Shown here in pieces: positions 34,192 through 45,508 of a DNA stretch of 47,352 nt. The translations under genes and the position numbers were made by a program. Each line of letters begins with the position of its first letter. Position 1 is the first letter of the stretch. Below the pieces are notes generated by a model that was not told the DNA's origin, did not search any database, and saw only the letters and a program-made list of their open reading frames with translations. This stretch comes from Gammaproteobacteria bacterium (GTDB lineage Bacteria; Pseudomonadota; Gammaproteobacteria; Steroidobacterales; Steroidobacteraceae): assembly GCA_019247195.1 (NCBI GenBank), contig JAFAPI010000043.1:1-47352 (forward strand), given 5' to 3'.

Positions 34192-36300
34192 GTGGAGACC
34201 ATCCAACCCTGCTCGCCCGCGCTGCGTGCCACGCTGCGGCGAGCGCGCACCGATCTGCAGTCGCGGTCCGGCGTCACCGCGGCGCTCGATTCGGCCGTCG
34301 AAGCTGGCGAGGTCATCGGCGCGCTCACGGACAGCACTGCGCTCGCACTCGCTATGCTCGCCCGCCCGGCGCTGAGCTTGGTCGACGAGGCGACGGCACG
34401 CGCCGTGCTCGGCACTGAGGCGGTGGCGCTGGCGACCGCCCTCGCCCGACTCGGCACTCTCGGCTTGCCGCGTGATTGGGAGCCGGCGCACGGCCTAGGG
34501 ACCCGCCAGAGCGAGACGGTCCGCAAGATGCTGCTCGCCGTGGTGAGCGACCCCCGGCTGGTGCTCGGTCGCCTCGCCGAGGAGCTCGTGGCGCTGCGCC
34601 ATGCGCGGGACGTGCCGCCGGCGGACCGCGAGCGTCGGGCACTCGAGGCAAGAGTCATCTACGCGCCGCTGGCGAACCGCCTCGGGGTGTGGCAGCTCAA
34701 GTGGGAGCTTGAGGATCTCGCCTTCCGCTATCTGCAGCCAGCTGATTACCGGCAGGTCGCGCAGGCTCTCAACGAGCGGCGCGCCGATCGAGAGCACTAC
34801 ATCGAGTCGCTGTGCGCGACGCTGCTGGAGCTGCTGCGCGAGGCAGGGATCGCCGCGGCGGTCTACGGGCGGCCTAAGCATATCTACAGCATCTACCGCA
34901 AGATGCAGCGCAAGGGCGTGGCCTTCGAGGGCCTGTTCGATGTGCGGGCGGTGCGCATAGTGGTCGGCTCGGTCGCCGAATGCTACGCGGCCCTGGGTGT
35001 GGTCCACGGACGCTGGCCCTATATCCCCGGCGAGTTCGATGACTACATCGCGACTCCGAAGGGTAACGGCTATCGCTCCATCCACACGGCGGTCATCGGC
35101 CCGGACGCCAAGAGCGTAGAGGTACAGATCCGCACCCCCGACATGCACGAGCACGCCGAGCTTGGTGTCGCGGCCCACTGGTCCTACAAGGAAGGGGGCG
35201 CGCACGACGCTAACTATCAGCGCAAGATCGAGTGGGTCCGCCGCCTGCTCGAACCCGCCGACGGCGCATCACCCGGCACCGATCGCGATCTACTGGAGGC
35301 GATGCGCAGCGAGCTGTTCGCCGACCGGGTGTACGTGCTGACTCCCCGCGGGGAGGTCATCGACCTGCCGCAGGGCGCTACGGCACTCGATTTCGCCTAC
35401 AGCGTGCACACCGCGCTCGGCCATCGCTGCCGCGGCGCCAAGGTCAATGGCCGCATCGTGCCGCTCAGCCTGCCCCTGAGTAACGGCGTCGTGGTGGAGA
35501 TCATCACCGGCAAGCACGAGGCGCCGAGTCGGGACTGGCTGGCCCCCGAGCAGGGGTTTCTCTATTCCGCACGCAATCGCGCCAAGGTGCGCGCCTGGTT
35601 CCGCCGCCAGGACGCGGGCAGCAACCGCGAGGCCGGGCGCGCGCTCGCGGAGCGCGAGCTGTCACGCATCGGCCTGCGCGGTGAGCAGCTGCCGGCGTTG
35701 CTCGCCGAGCTGAAATTGCGCGACGCCGAGCAGCTCCACGAGCTGCTCGGCGAAGGCGAGCTGAGCGTGAGCCAGCTGCTCCAGGCGGCCGCAAGAACCG
35801 GGCCCCGGCCACCGCTGGCACCGCGGCCGCGACCTCGGGCCCGGCGCCGCAGCTCGCCGGTCCAGGTCGAGGGAGTGGGCGACCTCCCGGTGACGCTCGC
35901 ACGCTGCTGCGGCCCGCTCCGACCGCAGCCGATCAGCGGCTACGTCACGCTCGGGCGCGGGGTGACCGTCCATCGCAGTGACTGCGTGAGCCTGCTGCGC
36001 ATGGCCGGCCGGAAACCAGATCGCCTGCTGAAGGTTGAATGGTCGCGCGACGAGGCCGACGCGCTCGCCGTGGAACTGGCGGTCAGTGCGTACGACCGGC
36101 GCGGACTGCTACGGGATCTGAGCGAGGTGCTGGCAACCGAGCGCCTCAGCATCGAGGCTTCCACGACTCGCACCGAGGCCGATAGCGGCACGGCGCACTT
36201 CACCTTGGCGGTGGCCGTGGCCGATCTGGAGCAGCTCGCGCGCGTACTGCGCCGCCTCGGGGCGGTCGCCAACGTCATCGAGGCGCGCCGGATCCGCTAG
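34192..36300 (+). CDS. relA: (p)ppGpp synthetase RelA
   Basis: A 702-residue long RelA/SpoT homologue. The N-terminal hydrolase (HD) domain is degenerate and lacks the HDxxED motif, as in monofunctional RelA. The synthetase domain (about residues 200-350) has YGRPKHIYSIYRKMQRK, LFDVRAVRI and the EFDDYIATPKGNGYRSIHT motif. A TGS domain (about 375-440), a zinc-finger-type ARCCGPLRPQPISGYVT segment (near 565) and a C-terminal ACT domain follow, so ribosome-dependent activation is expected. The GTG at 34192 is chosen because the upstream extension overlaps yebC and ruvC antisense. It is divergent from yebC with a 75-bp shared promoter gap and lies 9 bp from the lpd stop. Confidence 0.94.
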   Translation: METIQPCSPALRATLRRARTDLQSRSGVTAALDSAVEAGEVIGALTDSTALALAMLARPALSLVDEATARAVLGTEAVALATALARLGTLGLPRDWEPAHGLGTRQSETVRKMLLAVVSDPRLVLGRLAEELVALRHARDVPPADRERRALEARVIYAPLANRLGVWQLKWELEDLAFRYLQPADYRQVAQALNERRADREHYIESLCATLLELLREAGIAAAVYGRPKHIYSIYRKMQRKGVAFEGLFDVRAVRIVVGSVAECYAALGVVHGRWPYIPGEFDDYIATPKGNGYRSIHTAVIGPDAKSVEVQIRTPDMHEHAELGVAAHWSYKEGGAHDANYQRKIEWVRRLLEPADGASPGTDRDLLEAMRSELFADRVYVLTPRGEVIDLPQGATALDFAYSVHTALGHRCRGAKVNGRIVPLSLPLSNGVVVEIITGKHEAPSRDWLAPEQGFLYSARNRAKVRAWFRRQDAGSNREAGRALAERELSRIGLRGEQLPALLAELKLRDAEQLHELLGEGELSVSQLLQAAARTGPRPPLAPRPRPRARRRSSPVQVEGVGDLPVTLARCCGPLRPQPISGYVTLGRGVTVHRSDCVSLLRMAGRKPDRLLKVEWSRDEADALAVELAVSAYDRRGLLRDLSEVLATERLSIEASTTRTEADSGTAHFTLAVAVADLEQLARVLRRLGAVANVIEARRIR

Positions 36301-36309
36301 CAGCTGCCC

Positions 36310-37758
36310 TCAGCGATTGAGTGTGTCGATCGCGCGCTTGTCCACGTTGAGGGCCGCCTCGTGGAGGGCCTCGGCGAGGGTCGGATGGGCATGGATGGTG
36401 CGCTGCAGATCTTCGCTGCTGGCCGAGTACTCCATGGCGAGCACGGCCTCGGCAATCAGTTCTCCGGCCAATGGCCCGACGATATGCACGCCGAGGATTT
36501 GATCGTCGTCCTTGGCTGCGAGGATCTTGGCGAACCCCTGTGCCTGCTCCATGGCACGGGCGCGGCCGCTCGCGGCAAAGGGAAAGATACCGCTCTTGTA
36601 GGCGCGGCCGCTCGCCTTGATCTGTTCCTCAGTGAGACCGACCCAGGCGATCTCCGGTGCTGTATAGATGACGGAAGGAATGACCTGGTAGTTGATCTCG
36701 CCGAAGCGCCCCGCGATGCGGTCGGCCACCATAACGCCCTCTTCCTTACCCTTATGAGCAAGCATCGGTCCGCGTACGCAGTCCCCGATCGCCCACACCT
36801 CCGCGGCGGTCGTGCGGCAGTGCTCGTCGACGCTGATGAAGCCCCGCTCATCGAGGTCCACGCCGCTGTCGCCGGCGAGCAGGTCCTGGGTATAGGGGCG
36901 CCGGCCGACGGCGACCACCAGGCGGTCGACGGTCAGACGCTGCTCGGCGCGTCCATCGCTGTAAGTGACGTCCACTTCCTCACCGCGCACGGTGGCCGCG
37001 CTCACCTTGGCACCGAGACGGATATCCAGACCCTGCTTCTTCAGGTGCCGCAGCGCCTCTTTCGCGAGCTGCTGGTCGGCAAAGGCGAGGAAGTCGGGAA
37101 GCGCCTCGAGCACGACGACCTCAGCGCCGAGGCGGCGCCAGACGCTTCCGAGTTCGAGGCCGATCACGCCGGCACCGATGACGCCGAGCCGGCGCGGTAC
37201 GGCGGGAAAGTCCAGCGCCCCCCAGGAGTCGACGATATGCGGTGCCCTGAAGGCCGCCGTGCGCAGCTCGATGGGCGCAGAGCCGGACGCCAGCACCACG
37301 TGCTGTGCGGCGAGTGAGCGCCGCGCACCGTCGTGGCCGGTAAACTCGACGCGCTTGCCGCCGTGGAGCTGCCCGTGGCCCTGCAGCGGCGTGACACCTG
37401 CTCCCTTGAAGAGTGCCAGGATACCCTGCGTCATGCCGCGCACGATGGTGCTCTTGCGCTTCTGCATCTGCGCCACATCCACGGTTGCGGCGCTGATGCG
37501 GATGCCGTGCGCGGCGAACTCGTGCTGCGTGCGGTAATAGAGCTCGCTCGACTCGAGCAGTGCCTTGGACGGGATGCACCCCGCGTTCAGACAGGTGCCG
37601 CCGAAGGCAGGGCTGCCATCGCGGTTTTTCCACTCATCGATGCACGCGACCCGCAGCCCATTCTGCGCGGCACGGATCGCTGCAGGGTAGCCGGCCGGGC
37701 CGCCGCCGATCACGATGACATCGAAACGGTCCGCGTTCGCGGGGCTCTCGTTCGGCAT
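36310..37758 (-). CDS. lpdA: dihydrolipoyl dehydrogenase (E3)
   Basis: A 482-residue FAD enzyme that reoxidises lipoamide in 2-oxoglutarate dehydrogenase. The redox disulfide is intact (Cys56/Cys61 in GGTCLNAGCIPSKAL), as is the His-Glu dyad (IHAHPTLAEALHE). FAD loop GGGPAGYPAAIRA and NAD loop GAGVIGLELGSVW are present. It is the third gene of the leftward sucA-sucB-lpd unit, with a stem-loop in the 103-bp gap after sucB. It is a useful contrast to the cysteine-free homologue at 917-2362. Confidence 0.97.
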   Translation of the reverse strand: MPNESPANADRFDVIVIGGGPAGYPAAIRAAQNGLRVACIDEWKNRDGSPAFGGTCLNAGCIPSKALLESSELYYRTQHEFAAHGIRISAATVDVAQMQKRKSTIVRGMTQGILALFKGAGVTPLQGHGQLHGGKRVEFTGHDGARRSLAAQHVVLASGSAPIELRTAAFRAPHIVDSWGALDFPAVPRRLGVIGAGVIGLELGSVWRRLGAEVVVLEALPDFLAFADQQLAKEALRHLKKQGLDIRLGAKVSAATVRGEEVDVTYSDGRAEQRLTVDRLVVAVGRRPYTQDLLAGDSGVDLDERGFISVDEHCRTTAAEVWAIGDCVRGPMLAHKGKEEGVMVADRIAGRFGEINYQVIPSVIYTAPEIAWVGLTEEQIKASGRAYKSGIFPFAASGRARAMEQAQGFAKILAAKDDDQILGVHIVGPLAGELIAEAVLAMEYSASSEDLQRTIHAHPTLAEALHEAALNVDKRAIDTLNR

Positions 37759-37814
37759 GAGGCTTCACCTGCGGTGGGGGTCGCGACAGTAACATAAAAC
37801 AAGGAGTGGCCAGA

Positions 37815-37837
37815 CCGCTCGGCCGGGAACCGAGCGG
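37815..37837 (-). repeat. stem-loop between sucB and lpdA
   Basis: CCGCTCGG (37815-37822) and CCGAGCGG (37830-37837) form a perfect 8-bp stem with a 7-nt loop. In the transcribed (minus) direction it is followed after about 14 nt by CCTTGTTTTATG, too loose a T-stretch for a sure terminator. It may attenuate transcription or protect the sucAB messenger end, uncoupling lpd dosage. Confidence 0.5.
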
Positions 37838-37861
37838 CGACGTGAGACACGGCGACCCGAG

Positions 37862-39087
<1,226 letters not shown>

Positions 39088-39091
<4 letters not shown>

Positions 39092-41931
39092 GAGCTCTTT
39101 CTGATCGGGGCGGTCTTGAGGCGTTGCGTGTCGTGGGCCGAGTCCTCGGTTGCGGTGGCCTGCAACGCTGCCGCGACCAGGGTCTGCTGTTCCAGTTCAT
39201 GGATCTTGCCCAGGCCCGTCGCGGGCGCCGCGGCCGGTGCCCGACCTGCATACAGCACGGTGCGTTTACCGAGGAGAGGTTCCTGCAGGCGATGGCGGAT
39301 CTGATACCACGCACCTTGGTTCTGCGGCTCCTCCTGACACCAGACCACCTCCCGCGCCGCAGCGTAGCGACTGAGGACCGCCTGGTACTCCTCTGCCGGA
39401 AACGGGTACAGCTGCTCGATGCGCACCAGCGCAACATCGTGCCGCACGTCCTTGCGTCGCGCGCGCAGCAGATCGAAGTAGACCTTGCCGCTGCAAAAGA
39501 CCACCCGTCGCACCTGTGCGGGCGGCAGATCGTCGGCCTCGCCGATGACCCGGGCGAACCCCCCGCGCGTGAGTTCCTCGAGCGCCGATACCGACAACTC
39601 GTGTCGCAGCAAGCTCTTCGGCGTCATGACCACCAACGGTTTGCGGAAAGGCTGACGCATCTGACGCCGCAGCATGTGAAACATCTGTGCCGGCGTCGAC
39701 GGCACGCACACCTGCATATTGTTTTCAGCGCACAGCTGCAGGAATCGCTCGAGTCGAGCCGAGGAATGTTCAGGGCCCGCTCCCTCGTAGCCATGCGGCA
39801 GCAGCAGGGTGAGCCCGCAGAAGCGGCCCCACTTGGCCTCACCGGAACTGATGAACTGGTCGATGATCACCTGCGCCCCATTGGCGAAGTCGCCGTACTG
39901 GGCTTCCCACACCACGAGCGTCGCGGGATCGGTCGTGGCGTAGCCATACTCAAAGCCCATGACCGCTTCCTCGGACAGCACCGAGTCGATGATCTGCACG
40001 TGCGGCTGCGCAGCGGCGAGGTGCTGCAATGGGATCCAGGTCGCGTCGCTGTTCTGGTCGTGCAGCACGGCGTGGCGGTGAAAGAAGGTCCCGCGGCCGC
40101 TGTCCTGCCCGCTCAGGCGTACGCCGAAACCATCTTCCACGAGAGTGCCGTACGCGAGCGTCTCGGCGCAGCCCCAATCCAGCGGCAGCTCCCCGAGGAG
40201 CATACGGCGCCGATTGCCCATCAGCTGTGCGACGCGCGGATGCAGGGTGAAGGCGTCCGGCAGCTGCGTCAGGCGCTCGCCGAGTGCCCGCAGCCGCCCG
40301 GCCTCGACGCCGGTGGTAATGCGCTCAGTCCAGTCGACCTGCGAGTGGGCACTCCAGTCGACCGTGAATTTGTTGCCGATCATGCCGAGCGAAGCACGGG
40401 CCTGGGGCCGCCCTTGGTCCAGCCCGGCACGGTATTCCTCGAGCATCGCTCGCGCCTCGGGCGCCGTCAGCAGACCCGCCGTGACCAGTCGCTCCGCATA
40501 CAGCTGCCGCGCGGTCTTGTGCTCGCGGATGCGGCGATACATCGCCGGTTGCGTGGCGGCGGGCTCGTCTGCCTCGTTATGACCGTGGCGGCGGTAACCG
40601 ACCAGATCGATGACGACGTCCTTGCTGAAACGCACGCGGTATTTCAGCGCCAGGCGGGTGACGAAGACGACCGCTTCGGGGTCGTCCGCGTTGACGTGAA
40701 AGATCGGTACCTCCAGCATCTTGGCGATGTCGCTGCAGTACATCGTCGAGCGCGCGTCGTGCGGCTCGGAGGTAGTGAATCCGACCTGATTGTTGATGAT
40801 GATGTGTACGGTGCCGCCGGTGAAGAATCCGCGCGCCTGTGACAGCTGCAGCGTCTCCATCACCACACCCTGACCCGCAAATGCGGCATCGCCATGTACC
40901 AGCACGGGCAAGACGCGCTGCGCTCGGGTGTCACCGCGCCGTTCCTGGCGGGCGCGCACGGAGCCCTCGACGACCGGATCCACCACCTCGAGGTGCGAAG
41001 GATTGAATGCCAGCACCGTGTGCACATTGCCGTGCTCGGTGCGCAAGTCCGCCGAGAAACCCTTGTGGTATTTGACGTCCCCCGAGCCACGCAGGCGGGA
41101 GGGGTCATAAGCGCCCTCAAACTCGGAGAAGAGTTCCGCCGGCGACTTGCCGAGCAGATTTACGAGCACGTTCAATCGGCCCCGGTGTGCCATGCCGATG
41201 ACGACCTCCTCCACGCCGGCCGCGCCGGCGTGCTGGATCAGATCGTCGAGAAGCGGAATGAAAGCATCGGTGCCCTCTAGCGAGAAGCGCTTCTGCCCGA
41301 CGTACTTGGTATGCAGGTACCGCTCAAGTCCCTCGGCCGCGGTCAGCTGCCACAGCAAATTGTGACGTTCCTCTTTGCTCAGCGCCGCGGTGATCCGCCC
41401 CTCCTGAAATTCATCCTGCAGCCACAGCCGCTCCTCGGACTCGGACATGTGCGCGAACTCGGCGCCCACATTGCCGGCGTAGATGTACTCGAGCTGCGCG
41501 AGGATCTCACGCAGCCGTAGCCGTTTGGGCACGGCGGGCGTGCGGCTCCCGGTATAGAACTCCGCGTCGAGGTCCGCCGGAGTCAGCCCGAAGTACGCAA
41601 GCTCGAGCACCCGGGGTCGCGGACGCACCTGCAACGCCAGCGGATCGATGGTGGCCAGCAAGTGGCCCCGGTTGATCCAGACCTGGATGAGGCGCGAGAC
41701 GGCAGCCTGCCGCGCATCGGGGCTCGCCGTAGCGGTGGCGCTGCCTGCTGAGCGCGCGCCGGTGCGCAGGGCGCTGCGGATGGCGCTATGGTCTGGCTCT
41801 GCTCCCTGGCCCAGACTGTCGAAGTACGCGCGCCATTCAGCGCTTATGCCGGACGGGTCACGCCGGTACTGCTCGTAGAGCGCATCAAGAAAGTCGGCGT
41901 TACCGCCGTAGAGGGCTGTCGGTTCGAGCAT
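39088..41931 (-). CDS. sucA: 2-oxoglutarate dehydrogenase E1
   Basis: A 947-residue thiamine-diphosphate enzyme that decarboxylates 2-oxoglutarate and reductively succinylates E2. Landmarks are the N-terminal [17 protein letters not shown] segment, [11 protein letters not shown], the [18 protein letters not shown] ThDP-binding region, NNQVGFTTS and [22 protein letters not shown]. The ATG at 41931 lacks a clear ribosome site (preceded by TTTTCCCCC), which is unusual for such a highly expressed gene; the homologous N-terminus nevertheless supports this start. It heads the sucA-sucB-lpd unit. Confidence 0.97.
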
Positions 41932-41998
41932 GGGGGAAAAGGCCGGCCGGCCAATAGTTTAGCGGAAAGCCCTGCGAGCCGCGAAAACCGCCCGGCGG

Positions 41999-42484
41999 CT
42001 AGATGGAGTTCAGCAGCCAGTACTCGTAGCTGACCAGCACGCCGTACAACGCCAACACCCCGTACAGGAAGGCACCCGCAGGCACGCGCCCAAAGGTACG
42101 CAGACGCGACAGCTGGGTGAGCATGATGACACCGGCTGCGGTCAGGCCGATCTTGATAGCCGCGAAGCGCAGCGGCGAGCCACCGACCAGCGGAGCCATG
42201 AGAGGATTCCACTCATCAGCGAGGTCATGGGCGATCAGGCTCAAGGTAAGGCCGGCGTCGAGACACGACAGCAGCACGATGAGCACCGCGACCGCCAGCC
42301 ACTGCGGATGGTGCCAGTCCACGGCGGTAATGGCGCGCTCGCTGGCGCGACGTGGCCCATAACGGCGCGGGCGGAGGTTCCCCTGCAACAAGGCGCGCAG
42401 CACCTGCGAGCGTCGGTCACCGCGTCGCCGCTCGTGCAGCGGGGCATCGCCACTCAGATGGGCGTCCACTTGATTCTTATGCAT
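41999..42484 (-). CDS. DUF5658-family membrane protein
   Basis: A 161-residue protein with a charged, Arg-rich cytoplasmic N-terminus (about 55 residues, with HERRRGDRRSQ) and three TM helices (about 61-82, 103-123 and 133-155). The first helix carries CLDAGLTLSLI followed by ADEWNPLMAPLV, the signature of DUF5658. Function unknown. GAGGGA lies seven bases before the ATG. It is 67 bp upstream of sucA on the same strand, so it may share transcription with the 2-oxoglutarate dehydrogenase genes. Confidence 0.75.
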   Translation of the reverse strand: MHKNQVDAHLSGDAPLHERRRGDRRSQVLRALLQGNLRPRRYGPRRASERAITAVDWHHPQWLAVAVLIVLLSCLDAGLTLSLIAHDLADEWNPLMAPLVGGSPLRFAAIKIGLTAAGVIMLTQLSRLRTFGRVPAGAFLYGVLALYGVLVSYEYWLLNSI

Positions 42485-42603
42485 CGCGGTCCCTCGTCTC
42501 CATTGTAGCGAGCCGCCCCGCTCGCTGGGGACCGTTTCCGTCCCACGGAGGGCAGCGGTGCCGCCTTATGACATGTCGACGGCTCGGCCGATATGATCGG
42601 TCA

Positions 42604-44016
42604 GTGCACTCCGACACGTCCCCTGCCCGGCGACCCGATCCCCCCGCGGACGGCCTGCCGCTCCCGCAGCGTTACTGGGCCATCCTCGCCATCATTCTCG
42701 CCATCGTTATGTCGGTGCTCGACAGCACGATCGTCAACGTGGCGCTGCCCTCGATCGCGCGCGATCTGCACGCCAGCTCGGCCGCCTCAATCTGGGTGGT
42801 AAACGCCTACCAGCTTGCGATCCTGATCGTGCTCTTGCCGCTTTCCTCGCTGGGTGAGGTCGTCGGCTACCGCCGCGTGTCGCAGGCCGGGATCGCCGTC
42901 TTCACGCTGGGGTCGCTGGCCTGTGCCCTCGCTCCCAACCTGTTGCTGCTGAGCATCGCGCGGGTCCTGCAGGGGCTCGGGGCGGCGGGCATCATGAGCG
43001 TGAATGCCGCGCTGGTGCGCTTCACCTATCCGCACCACTCACTCGGTCGGGCCATCGGCATCAATGCGTTCGTGGTGGCCACCGCCGCCGCACTCGGCCC
43101 GACGCTGGCCTCGGCCATCCTCACGGTGGCGCAGTGGCGCTGGCTGTTCGGCATCAACCTCCCGCTCGGCGTCATTACCTTCTGCATTGCGCTCGCGGCG
43201 CTGCCGCACAGTGAGCGCGTACAGCGGCCTCTTAACTACGGTGGCGCCCTCCTCTACGCCGGCGGCTGCGGGCTCTTGCTGAGTGGGCTGCAGTCTCTGG
43301 CGCATCACGAGGCTGGCAGTGTGGCGGTGCTGCAGTTGCTGGGTGGCGCTGTCCTGACCTGGCTGCTGGTGGGACATGAGCTGCCGCGTCGCTCGCCCAT
43401 CGTGCCCTTCGACTTGCTGCGCGACCGGCTCTTCTCCCTCTCGCTGCTCACGTCAATATGCAGCTTCATCGCCCAGATGGCCGCGCTCGTATCACTGCCC
43501 TTTGAGATCCAGCGGCTGGGCCACAGCGCCGTGGAAACGGGGCTGCTAATGACCCCATGGCCGCTGGCGCTGGCGCTCGCCGCGCCGCTCGCCGGGCGAT
43601 TGGCCGATCGCTACAACCCGGCCGTGCTGGGGGGAGCGGGGCTGGCGACGTTGGCTATCGGTCTGCTGCTGCTTGCGCTCTATCCGCCTCAGTCCGGTGC
43701 CTTCGGTTTCGTCTGGCGCATGGCCCTGTGTGGTCTGGGTTTCGGCTTCTTCCAGTCTCCCAACAACCGCACCATCATGATAAGCGCACCGCGCGCGCGC
43801 AGTGGCGCCGCCGGCGGGATGCTGAGCGCGGCGCGGCTCGTCGGCCAGACGGTCGGTGCCGCGAGCGTGGCGATTCTCTTCCGCGCCTACGATAATCAGG
43901 GTTCCAACGTGGCGCTATTCGGTGCCGCGCTGCTGGCGCTCCTCGGGGCTTCGATCAGCCTCGTGCGCCTGGGTGCTGCGCGGCCGACTGTGCCGGTCGA
44001 GGAGGAGCCCCTGTGA
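42604..44016 (+). CDS. MFS drug/solute exporter, DHA2 (EmrB/QacA) type
   Basis: A 470-residue major facilitator protein with about 14 hydrophobic helices. The DHA2 motif [21 protein letters not shown] is in TM1 (about residues 35-55), followed by [11 protein letters not shown], motif A-like [12 protein letters not shown] and motif C-like helices ([26 protein letters not shown] region). Likely a proton-driven exporter of drugs or metabolites. The GTG at 42604 is placed where homology begins; no strong ribosome site is seen. It is coupled to a DUF1348 gene by a GTGA overlap and is divergent from the DUF5658 gene. Confidence 0.88.
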   Translation: MHSDTSPARRPDPPADGLPLPQRYWAILAIILAIVMSVLDSTIVNVALPSIARDLHASSAASIWVVNAYQLAILIVLLPLSSLGEVVGYRRVSQAGIAVFTLGSLACALAPNLLLLSIARVLQGLGAAGIMSVNAALVRFTYPHHSLGRAIGINAFVVATAAALGPTLASAILTVAQWRWLFGINLPLGVITFCIALAALPHSERVQRPLNYGGALLYAGGCGLLLSGLQSLAHHEAGSVAVLQLLGGAVLTWLLVGHELPRRSPIVPFDLLRDRLFSLSLLTSICSFIAQMAALVSLPFEIQRLGHSAVETGLLMTPWPLALALAAPLAGRLADRYNPAVLGGAGLATLAIGLLLLALYPPQSGAFGFVWRMALCGLGFGFFQSPNNRTIMISAPRARSGAAGGMLSAARLVGQTVGAASVAILFRAYDNQGSNVALFGAALLALLGASISLVRLGAARPTVPVEEEPL

Positions 44017-44492
44017 CTACACCCGCTCGTCCACCCATCCGTCCGCCGTTCACGCTCGAGACCGCCATCGCCAAAGTGCGTCTGGCCGAGGATGCGTGGA
44101 ACAGTCGCGACCCGCAACGCGTGTCGCTGGCGTATACGGAGGATTCGCAGTGGCGGAACCGCGTTGAGTTCTTTCGTGGTCGTGAGGCGATCCGCACCTT
44201 CCTGCAACGCAAGTGGACACGTGAGCTCGACTACCGGCTCATCAAGGAAATCTGGACCTTCGGGGCCGATCGGATTGCCGTGCGCTTCGCCTACGAGTGG
44301 CACGACGATTCCGGCCACTGGTTCCGCTCGTACGGCAATGAGAACTGGGAATTCGACGACGCGGGGCTCATGCGCCGTCGACACGCTTCCATCAACGACT
44401 TGCCGATTTCAGCTGCGGAGCGCAAATACCACTGGCACGCACCGGGTCCGCGGCCTGAAGACCATCCCGGCCTGAGTGAGCTCGGCCTGTGA
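44013..44492 (+). CDS. DUF1348, NTF2/SnoaL-like protein
   Basis: A 159-residue protein of the DUF1348 family with the NTF2-like cone fold: [78 protein letters not shown] and the C-terminal [11 protein letters not shown]. Members are small, soluble and of unknown function; some NTF2-like relatives are isomerases or hydrolases. The GTG start overlaps the MFS stop, so both are likely co-expressed. It converges with the dienelactone hydrolase gene, with 5 bp between. Confidence 0.87.
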   Translation: MTTPARPPIRPPFTLETAIAKVRLAEDAWNSRDPQRVSLAYTEDSQWRNRVEFFRGREAIRTFLQRKWTRELDYRLIKEIWTFGADRIAVRFAYEWHDDSGHWFRSYGNENWEFDDAGLMRRRHASINDLPISAAERKYHWHAPGPRPEDHPGLSELGL

Positions 44493-44497
44493 ATACT

Positions 44498-45331
44498 TCA
44501 GCCGAGCGCAGCGCCGAACACGGCAAGGAGTCGTTGCCAGGCGTGCTCGGCCTGCTCGGGGTTGTAGCCGTCTGAGTCGGTGGGACACCAGCCATGTACC
44601 GTACCCGGGTAAACCTCGATCTCAGCCGGTAGCTTCGCGTTCGCGAACGCCTCTCGCAGCACTGTTTTGGTCTGCGGCTCCTTGCGGTCATCGCTTTCAG
44701 CAATGGCGAACAGGAAGCGCGCGCGTAGCTTGGGTACGAGGAGGTGGGGGCTATCCGGGCGGTCGGTGACGAGGCCGCCGCCATGGAAGGAGGCGCCGGC
44801 CCCCACCCGCTCCGGCACCGCTGCGGCCGTACGCAATGTGAACGGTCCGCTCATGCAGTAACCCAGCGTACCGAGCTTGCGTCCTTTGTCGACTGCCGGT
44901 TGGCTGTCGAGCCAACCGAGCAGTGCTTTCGCGTCGGTGAACTCCTGCTCAGGTGTGAAGTTGTTGGCGTGCATGCGCTTGTCATGCGAGGCGGGGGACG
45001 CGGGCTCCGCAGACGGCGGTGCCTTCTCGGTGCGATAGAAAGGATTGACCACCAGCACCGCGTAGCCCGCTTCGGCGAGGCGCCGGGCCATCTGCCTGAA
45101 GGCCGGCCGCAGGCCGAAGATGTCGGGCCACATGAGTACGCCTGGGTGGACCCCGCGGTCCGGATGCACGAAATAGGCGTCGCAGGTCCCCTCGCCCATC
45201 CGGATATCGACGTCGGCGGCCGTGACCGTGGCAGCCGCGGCGTGGGGCAGCAGAGTTGCCAGCCCCACACCGAGCCCAAGCGCGCCGAACTCCCGGCGGG
45301 TTAGTGCTTGGCGGCGCCGATAGGCGCGCAT
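44498..45331 (-). CDS. Tat-exported dienelactone hydrolase-family protein
   Basis: A 277-residue alpha/beta hydrolase of the dienelactone hydrolase family with a twin-arginine signal (TRREFGALGLGVGLATLLPHAAAA, cut near residue 35). The nucleophile is the Cys in LGYCMSGPF; the Asp of the triad is in IAESDDRKEP and the His in TVHGWCP. It should cleave a lactone or ester outside the cytoplasm. The start at 45331 is chosen because it gives a Tat signal of normal length with GAAGAG upstream. The 177 bp between it and the permease gene show no gene. Confidence 0.88.
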   Translation of the reverse strand: MRAYRRRQALTRREFGALGLGVGLATLLPHAAAATVTAADVDIRMGEGTCDAYFVHPDRGVHPGVLMWPDIFGLRPAFRQMARRLAEAGYAVLVVNPFYRTEKAPPSAEPASPASHDKRMHANNFTPEQEFTDAKALLGWLDSQPAVDKGRKLGTLGYCMSGPFTLRTAAAVPERVGAGASFHGGGLVTDRPDSPHLLVPKLRARFLFAIAESDDRKEPQTKTVLREAFANAKLPAEIEVYPGTVHGWCPTDSDGYNPEQAEHAWQRLLAVFGAALG

Positions 45332-45508
45332 CTCTTCGAGTGTGTTGTCATCGCACACAGTCGGGCCTCCGCACACGTTGTGGAGATGGTGCCGCGACGG
45401 GGTGCGCGCTTTCAAGCGGCCGAGCCCGGGAACGCACCACTGGCCGCGGCCGCCCTGCGGAGGCCGCGGCACCGCCCACGACCCGTTCGGAACGCGGGTG
45501 GGGTCCCT

